A stretch of 64,000 nt of DNA from Siphonodentalium dalli (lineage: Eukaryota > Mollusca > Scaphopoda > Gadilida > Siphonodentaliidae): contig CP136064.1 of the NCBI GenBank assembly GCA_032622095.1, positions 45,705,573 through 45,769,572 of the forward strand, written 5' to 3'. Position numbers and translations under genes: made by a program. Below the pieces are notes generated by a model. It did no database searches and had not been told where the DNA came from. It saw nothing but the letters and a program-made list of their open reading frames with translations. Below are positions 59,701 through 64,000 of this stretch, piece after piece (within the stretch, counting starts at the first letter, position 1; each line of letters opens with the position of its first letter).

Positions 59701-62586
59701 CTCGCATATATAAGAGAATGCATTGGCCTAACAATTTTTCATCATTTTTTACAATTTTAATAATTTTTTCTTATATTCTTTAACAGACTTATTTTTGTAG
59801 GTTTAGTGCCAGGGAATCTTATGTTTTTCATGGGCATCAAAATTATTACTATGAATACTTGGTGATAGTTTTGAGTTATAACATTTTTTATTTTTTATTT
59901 TTTTTAGGGCCGATTTTACACACCGTAAATTAGGGCCGATGAGATCAACAAAGAGAAATTTGTATTTGATTGGTGCATGTATATGTATATTGATAAAGGT
60001 TATATAATTTGCTAGTAGAGTGCATTAGGAGTGTGTATTTGCTGTATTATATTATAATCAGAATATTTATTCTCTTGAATCTGTCGGTATTTATTTGGAA
60101 AGCTGTAATGAACCTTTTAGGTCCTACAATTGCTGAGCTTGCTGCATCTGATAAATGGGCAGAGGAGTATCTCGCATCAGAGCGAGGTGATGCTGATGGT
60201 GGAAATGATTGGTCACAGGAATTTAAAGCACAGCAACAGCAACTCCGGCCGATTGGGCCACAGGATATGTGGGCTGCAGACTACCTAGATCAGTCAGAAA
60301 ACAGACCCTGGTGAATAATATAATCATATTCTTCAAACTAATACTATCTGATGCCAAATAAATGTGGCATCACATTTATTAATTTTTGTAAAAAGGGGAA
60401 AGCATCACGATAATTCTGCATGACTATTAGAATTAGATCCCGTGCAGTATATACATCCAATCACTGAGTCGGCAGAAAATTGACCGCGAGTGTGTCAAGT
60501 GTGAATAACCAAGCCTTGAAATAGGGTGTCGGTCATTTGCAGAATGAGGTCCCCAGAGGGTGAATTTAGTGATGCTACCCCGCATAGCAGGCTAGCATCA
60601 CCAAATTCACCCTCTGGGAACCTCATTCTGCTGAGGTGTAAGCAGAATGAGGTCCCCAGAGGGTGAATTTGGTGATGCTAGCCTGCTATGCGGGGTAGCA
60701 TCACTAAATTCACCCTCTGGGGACCTCATTCTGCAAATGACAGACACTCTATTTCAAGGCTTGTGAATAACAGCAACTAAATCCTGGGTACCTTACTTAA
60801 TATAATCCAAATCCTGCGTACATACTATACTTGTACTAATACTAAGAATGGAGGGGCAACATCTTCGAAAATTAAATGTTGTGCACTGTACCCTGCTGAT
60901 ACAATTATTTATATATATATATATAGATATACAACATCATGTTGGCATGTCGGTCGGCATGTTGTCGAATCATGTGCACATGTGCATGACATTGTCCCTT
61001 GACCTTAGTATAAGCACTAAAACTGTGTCATTGTGGCTGCATTTGTACGGACTGAAACTAGTCATTATTTAGCAGAGGAGTATTGCATTCTGTGTGCTAT
61101 CTCAGAAACTTGAGTTGAGGCATGTTACTATCAATCTCACATGCACAAACATTGACTGTTTCCATTCTGTAGAAACTTGAAAACAGGACAAATATAGTCT
61201 ACATCGATATACTTCCATAAATAATAATAATAATAATAATTACACTTATTGAGCGCTTATCCTGGTAAGAGCCCTAAGCGCTTTACAATGAATACATAAA
61301 TATGAATATACAAAATACATTTAAACCAAAGTGTCACTTATTTTACGTCATCTTATGTGTGGTATCGTTGGGATAACTTTTCGCGTACAGATAGGTCTTG
61401 AGGACTGTTTTGAACCCATCAAGGGATGATTTGGTTCATACATTGTATGGAAGAGAGTTCCAGGCTGCTGGAGCGCTCACCCTGAACGCCCTATCTCCAA
61501 CAGTCTTCAGATTTCCGGTGAACTGAGTTAGCAGTCCTTGGTCGCTGGATCGTAATGGTCGTTGTGGCTTGTATGGAATGAGCAGTTCGTGTATATACAC
61601 TGGGAAGTAAATGATCACATATCTAATAGTGTGTTATCATGTGAAACGCCATGTGGGATAGCATCACTAAATTCACCCACTGGGGACCTCATTCTGCAAA
61701 TGTCATTAAATTCAGACTTACATGCATGGCTTTTAGCAATGTTACCTTGATATGTTAGAGAATAAGATTGTTTTGTAGGAATTAATGGTCAATGTATGTA
61801 TCCAGATAATTATTTTTCAGCGAATCGAGTAAAATGGTTTACAAGCGGTCAGCATTAACTTGCATTGAAAATAGATTTTTGTTTATCACCCCATGGATTT
61901 ATTCAATGAGAGATACATAGGTGGTGTCATTATTTGTGGATTTTGCAGGGAAGTGTGTCTGAGCGAAAATATGGGCTGGGGAAAAGGGACCCTCTGCCTC
62001 ACTAGTGGAAACCATGAATATTTGAAGTAATCCTTATATCTTTATACTAAAATCAACAACCTTTGTAACTTGGAAAATTATAAACTAGAAATTATAAAAA
62101 ATAGGCCACTTTTGGTATTGGAAAGAGGCTGGCATTTGGCCACTGGTGCTTCCAAAGATAATTCATGTTGGCTTGCAAGTTTATCTGCAGGAGTGTCAGA
62201 TCTAGTAAGGTCTAGTCACAGAATAATATTATTCACTTCATTATATTATGGTATGTTGCCATAGGTTTCAAAAAGCTAATGTTTTAAAATGATTATATCA
62301 AGTCAGAAAGGACCATTGCATTTAGGAAATTTCATCTCAAGTGCATTTTCAGATTCATATTTTTTACTGATATGTAATTGTGGGGAATAATCTGAATAAT
62401 TGCAGATTTTATTTTTGTTTCATATTGTTTCTTATATCAATCTCCAGGGCTGAGGAAATTGATAAAGAACTCCTTGATGACACCAAGTGGGTCAGCGAGT
62501 TTAACGATACAAAGAATGATGAGCTAACTAAAACTGCAAATGACATCCTGGGTTCTATGGATGATCCAAAATTTAGTAACTCTGAG
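50611..62586 (+). CDS. PEX5: PEX5, peroxisomal targeting signal 1 receptor (N-terminal half, partial)
   Basis: Six coding exons join in frame (50611-50706, 51781-51819, 55059-55094, 55955-56078, 60121-60310, 62448-62586), giving residues 1-208. PEX5 binds SKL-type cargo in the cytosol and docks on PEX13/PEX14 at the peroxisome. Seen here: the N-terminal ECGGANPL block with Cys11 (the residue mono-ubiquitinated for recycling in mammals), FVDEF at 58-62 (equivalent of the LVxEF docking motif), and WxxxF/Y motifs at W111-Y115, W129-F133, W149-Y153 and W176-F180. Order and spacing match animal PEX5. The PEX7-binding segment and seven TPRs (cargo binding) must lie to the right of the window. All introns are GT-AG. 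Introns 2-5 contain many transposons. Confidence 0.95.
51030..51408. mobile_element. TTAA MITE with two hairpin cores, PEX5 intron 1
   Basis: TTAACCCTTTACCCAACA at the left and TGTTGGGTAAAGGGTTAA at the right give an 18-bp TIR including the duplicated TTAA. Two hairpins of about 70 bp, each CCAATGCATTCTCTTATATA to its complement around a GTCGACCATAGG-type centre (51183-51251 and 51309-51377), are in opposite orientation. The open frames on both strands here are repeat artefacts. Confidence 0.88.
51781..51819 (+). CDS. PEX5: PEX5 coding exon 2
   Basis: A 39-bp microexon between acceptor TTTTTCAG and donor GTTAGT. It encodes [13 protein letters not shown], phase 0 at both ends, corresponding to a variable linker, and could be skipped without a frameshift. 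Confidence 0.8.
52291..52335 (-). repeat. Dispersed repeat matching 3025-3067
   Basis: The reverse complement of the CCACTTGCCAAATTTGCCAA block at 3025-3067. Related GTTTGCCAAAT words lie next to it (52250-52295). Confidence 0.55.
52485..53319 (-). mobile_element. Pearl/HINE-like element in PEX5 intron 2
   Basis: It starts with the hairpin GTCCCCCGAAAAA...TTTTTGGGGGAC (52487-52516), then a GTCCGTCCGTCC microsatellite (52527-52557). Tandem units of about 115-165 bp follow (TTCCGGATGATAACTCAAGT, AGAGTTATGG, TTCGACTTAGAAAATTCAA), ending in GTGTAATCAACTCCTCCTAC to GGGGGACACTGTGGTCGGCC, which is the reverse of 34870-35090. Confidence 0.7.
53320..53733. repeat. Family C remnant plus A-rich tandem repeat, PEX5 intron 2
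   Basis: TTAACCCTTACATGACC terminus, half hairpin (GCATATATAAGAGAATGCAT), then about 12 diverged copies of a roughly 30-bp TTGTTAAAGAATGTAAGAAA-type unit. It ends at TTGTTAGGCCAATGT, the other side of the family linker. Confidence 0.6.
53734..55058. other. PEX5 intron 2, remaining part: nothing recognised
   Basis: Unassigned AT-rich intron sequence (also 51820-52484). GGAAAAAAGTTCCAGACACA (53923) and GTTTCTGGAACTTTTTTCCA (54973-54992) are inverted matches 1.05 kb apart and may be the ends of another element. Confidence 0.4.
55059..55094 (+). CDS. PEX5: PEX5 coding exon 3
   Basis: A 36-bp microexon encoding [12 protein letters not shown], between TTTTTAG and GTAAGT, phase 0 at both ends. Like exon 2 it could be an alternative exon. 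The call depends on its strong splice sites and its place just before the FVDEF exon. Confidence 0.75.
55140..55571. mobile_element. hAT-like palindromic MITE, family B subtype, PEX5 intron 3
   Basis: The ends are GGCCTCAAAATTTGGTGCTG and its near complement, different from the CAAGCCTGAG ends of the 29196 and 32089 copies. The inner GCAGAATGAGGTCCCCAG palindromes and middle part are shared. No matching TSD survives. Confidence 0.75.
55955..56078 (+). CDS. PEX5: PEX5 coding exon 4
   Basis: Encodes [20 protein letters not shown] followed by [21 protein letters not shown], matching the LVxEF motif and the amphipathic APQxFxMxxLxxEM helix of animal PEX5. Acceptor CTTTAAAG, donor GTCAAT, leaving phase 1. 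Confidence 0.9.
56439..57010 (-). mobile_element. Pearl/HINE-like element nested in family B
   Basis: Hairpin ACCCATACCATAGTATGGTA (56449-56468), microsatellite GTCCGTCCGTCTGTCTGTCT (about 56509-56550), then at least three units of about 140-155 bp with GACAGATCGAGTTCGAATAT, GATCCG and GGAGTTATGGCCC. The right border is unclear. Confidence 0.65.
57011..57957. other. PEX5 intron 4 insert, middle part: nothing recognised
   Basis: Unassigned AT-rich sequence. CCATTCCATAGACACAT (57250) and CCATTCCATAGACATAC (57647) are a short direct repeat, suggesting diverged tandem units of about 400 bp. Confidence 0.4.
57958..58380. mobile_element. TTAA-family MITE (family E), complete
   Basis: TTAAAGGTACTCAATCCGAT at the left and CGGATCGAGTAGCTTTAA at the right, with TTAA at 57958-57961 and 58377-58380. 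Shares CCAACAACAACAG, TTAGAGTTATCCATCTTCAT and TTTACCCCCGAAGCC with the copies at 9-17 kb. Confidence 0.85.
58430..58491 (-). repeat. Dispersed repeat matching 14032-14092
   Basis: The reverse complement of the GATCGGCAGATGTTTAA block, ending GGCCTCTCATAT exactly at the junction with the right half of family B. This suggests it is one end of the inserted sequence. Confidence 0.55.
58800..59607. other. PEX5 intron 4, nothing recognised
   Basis: Unassigned AT-rich intron sequence without conserved frame or defined repeat. Confidence 0.4.
59608..59783. mobile_element. Family C half element, PEX5 intron 4
   Basis: TTAACCCTTTGAGTGCCAGG terminus, then one perfect hairpin core (about 59653-59726, CCAATGCATTCTCTTATATA to its complement around GACCATAGATC). 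The right terminus is not clear. Confidence 0.6.
60121..60310 (+). CDS. PEX5: PEX5 coding exon 5
   Basis: Encodes three WxxxF/Y motifs (WAEEY, WSQEF, WAADY), the PEX14/PEX13-binding repeats, followed by LDQSENRPW. Acceptor CCTTTTAG; donor GTGAATA at 60311, leaving phase 2 within the final Trp codon. The reading upstream of 60121 is intronic. Confidence 0.92.
60510..60763. mobile_element. hAT-like palindromic MITE, family B short form, PEX5 intron 5
   Basis: A 254-bp almost perfect palindrome whose arms are themselves palindromic. Ends CAAGCCTTGAAATAG and CTATTTCAAGGCTTG. Exact 8-bp TSD TGAATAAC at 60502-60509 and 60764-60771. Confidence 0.9.
60764..61216. other. PEX5 intron 5, nothing recognised
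   Basis: Unassigned, with a TATATATATA tract at about 60911-60925. A 74-codon open frame here has no recognisable domain. Confidence 0.4.
61217..61618 (-). mobile_element. LINE 3' fragment, PEX5 intron 5
   Basis: 5'-truncated LINE on minus. It encodes [18 protein letters not shown] and [18 protein letters not shown], the C-terminal PYxPxRxLRSS...GxRxFxxAAPxxWNSLP signature of CR1/L2-type RT proteins. Stops follow, then GAGCGCTTA-type 3' UTR and a (TTA)n tail (61217-61241). Confidence 0.82.
61640..61715. repeat. hAT-like family B fragment
   Basis: ATGTGGGATAGCATCACTAA to CATTCTGCAAATGTCA, then ATTAAATTCAGAC: the right end of a family B element without its left part. Confidence 0.65.
61716..62447. 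other. PEX5 intron 5, right part: nothing recognised
   Basis: Unassigned intron sequence ending at the exon 6 acceptor. No additional in-frame exon between strong splice sites was seen. Confidence 0.4.
62448..62586 (+). CDS. PEX5: PEX5 coding exon 6
   Basis: Completes the split Trp codon, then encodes a WVSEF motif and the conserved [18 protein letters not shown] segment (the A-SDFV-KVDDPKLANSE block in mammals). Acceptor ATCTCCAG, donor GTATGT, phase 0. Confidence 0.92.
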
Positions 62587-63254
62587 GTATGTTACAAGCA
62601 AGTAATAAATTCACCAAAGTAATTACTTTACTCCAAATTTATCCTGATAAATGATTTTTCCTAATACGAGCTTATTTAACAATTGTATATTACTTAAAGC
62701 CACATAGCGGTTTTGCTCCAAAATACACCTAATAATATTCACTTTTGAATTTTTCCTGGAATTGGAATTGGTGGATAAATATCTGAACTACCTTTCTATG
62801 AGCATTATATGTCGCAGAAAGATGAATTGAAGTCATAAAAAAATAATAACTTCGAACACAATTTAAGGGCCTCCGTTCAAAAACCGTGTTTTCATTGGAA
62901 TTCTGAAATCGGAAACAGAACGTCCGGAAAAGGTATATTGTGTTATCATCAGGCCTCATTCTACAACCTGAGGATATGGAGAAGTGACTTCTCCCTCTGG
63001 CGATTTTAGGGAGACTTCATGCCCAAGTAGGGAGACTTCATGTCCAAACAGGGAAAAGGTTGAATTGTTGATTTTTTTTACACTTTTATTGCATAAACTT
63101 AAAACTAAATTATAACATAATACATACATACATAAGGTTAACAATCAATAATTCATAATAAATTGAACAAATCAGTCAAACATATGAAATTTATCCACAT
63201 GTAATTAACACTATGGAGTCGTATATGGACTAGTATATTATCAGTATAATATAT
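62587..63254. other. PEX5 intron 6 (start), nothing recognised
   Basis: Unassigned. It contains two tandem GGGAGACTTCATG units (63010-63045). The next PEX5 exon is not found before the window ends, so the intron appears to exceed 1.4 kb. Confidence 0.45.
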
Positions 63255-64000
63255 CTACATGTGGAAAACTTTCCTATGTTTCACTGATTTCCACTTCAAT
63301 AAGGCTTTTGAATAATTGAAATCTGCAGATACACAACCATCCTCACTAATTCTCATTAAATTATTTCATGTCTCATTGTTCATTGATGTCCTGTGCTTTG
63401 ACTTTATCCTGTTCTGTGTGGAAAAACCTCTTTCGCATGTGACACTGGTAATGGGTATTGTAACTACTATTTTTAATAACTTCAGCAGATCTGGTATGTT
63501 CTCACAATGTTTGTTGTCCAGCACTTTTATCAACTCTGAGAAATGCAATTTTGAATAACTGCCTACAATCAATCTCTTGTAGACTCTATACTGAGAGACA
63601 CATTTCTCCTCGTCTAAGCTGAAATGCTTAGCTAGCTCTGGCAATTCAGTTAAGCCAAATTTTACGAACTGGCAATCTGGTAATAGATTGGATTCCACAA
63701 CAGCAACTGGTGTTAAAATGTTCATTTTTTCAACAATGTCTATGTCAATGAAACAATCCTTCAGATTTCCAACAATTTTTTCTACAAAGCTCTTCATTGT
63801 TGAATGAATATTGTCTTTTTGTTGAGCATAATGCGTCAGATTAACGGCAGGTGATTCGGCTACAACAGGCTTGGGCTGAGTAGTGTCACTATCTGCCGTC
63901 ATGGTAGAAAAGCCTTCGAATCCGTCAATATTTAAATTGACATCTCCTTTAACAACAGAATGTTCACACTCATTATTTGGCCGTTGATAGATTGTTCCCT
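63255..64000 (-). pseudogene. hAT transposase C-terminal part, broken, runs off the right edge
   Basis: On minus the frame is open from the window edge to TGA at 63366-63368, then continues in the same frame to TAG at 63255-63257. It includes LLKIVVTIPITSVTCERGFS followed by TQNRIKSKHRTSMNN and, after the TGA, NNLMRISEDG: the hAT C-terminal dimerisation region (P-x-S-x-x-x-ERxFS...K...R..M). The premature TGA falls in the middle of the dimerisation domain, so this copy is probably inactive. The ATG at 63902 is not a real start because the frame extends upstream. Similar domains occur in animal ZNF862/ZMYM-like host genes, but a transposon remnant is more likely. Confidence 0.78.

Noticed and set aside
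60009-60120. An alternative PEX5 start upstream of exon 5 (open frame begins at 60009)
   Set aside because: The sequence before 60121 is hydrophobic, non-conserved and ends in a good acceptor (CCTTTTAG); the exon joins in phase to exon 4.

Overview
The window looks like invertebrate nuclear DNA, most likely from a mollusc and perhaps a bivalve. It is AT-rich, has intron-containing genes with GT-AG splice sites, and is packed with transposable elements. Several repeats show the bivalve 'pearl'/HINE-like layout of tandem core units, an (ACGG)n-like microsatellite and a terminal hairpin. I see no rRNA, free-standing tRNA, CRISPR array or bacterial operon.

Two host genes are supported. (1) 11997-13067 (+) is an intronless, full-length, PLP-dependent cysteine synthase of the mitochondrial/fungal Mcy1-like type, with a probable mitochondrial presequence. 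(2) The 5' half of PEX5, the peroxisomal import receptor for PTS1 cargo, lies on + between 50600 and 62586. It has six coding exons that join in frame to 208 codons, carrying Cys11, an FVDEF motif and four WxxxF/Y motifs. The TPR-encoding exons lie beyond the right edge.

Most of the rest is mobile DNA. About 0.9-8.4 kb: a non-LTR retrotransposon (LINE-A, minus strand) interrupted by a 751-bp hAT-type MITE, with a second hAT MITE in a related sequence. About 9-11.4 kb: three copies of a TTAA-flanked MITE, two of them near-identical and inverted. 15-17 kb: a pearl-like tandem element and a tRNA-derived SINE. 18-20.3 kb: a PIF/Harbinger-like element carrying an unrecognised Cys-rich ORF. 17.8-26.3 kb: four copies of a palindromic TA-flanked MITE. 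22.6-34.4 kb: TTAA MITEs, hAT-like palindromic MITEs and a recent 725-bp tandem duplication. 38.7-41.3 kb: a LINE endonuclease fragment split by a long-TIR element. 42.3-49 kb: one LINE copy split by three later insertions: a PHD/YqaJ-like TIR element, a MULE-like element and a SINE. PEX5 introns 2-5 carry pearl-like, TTAA, hAT-like and LINE fragments. A broken hAT transposase occupies the right edge.

The two host genes have no evident functional link. The region is best read as two conserved genes in a transposon-rich, heavily layered landscape where target-site duplications let many insertions be put in order. Family names for elements rest on termini, target-site duplications (TSDs) and short motifs read by eye, not on database searches.
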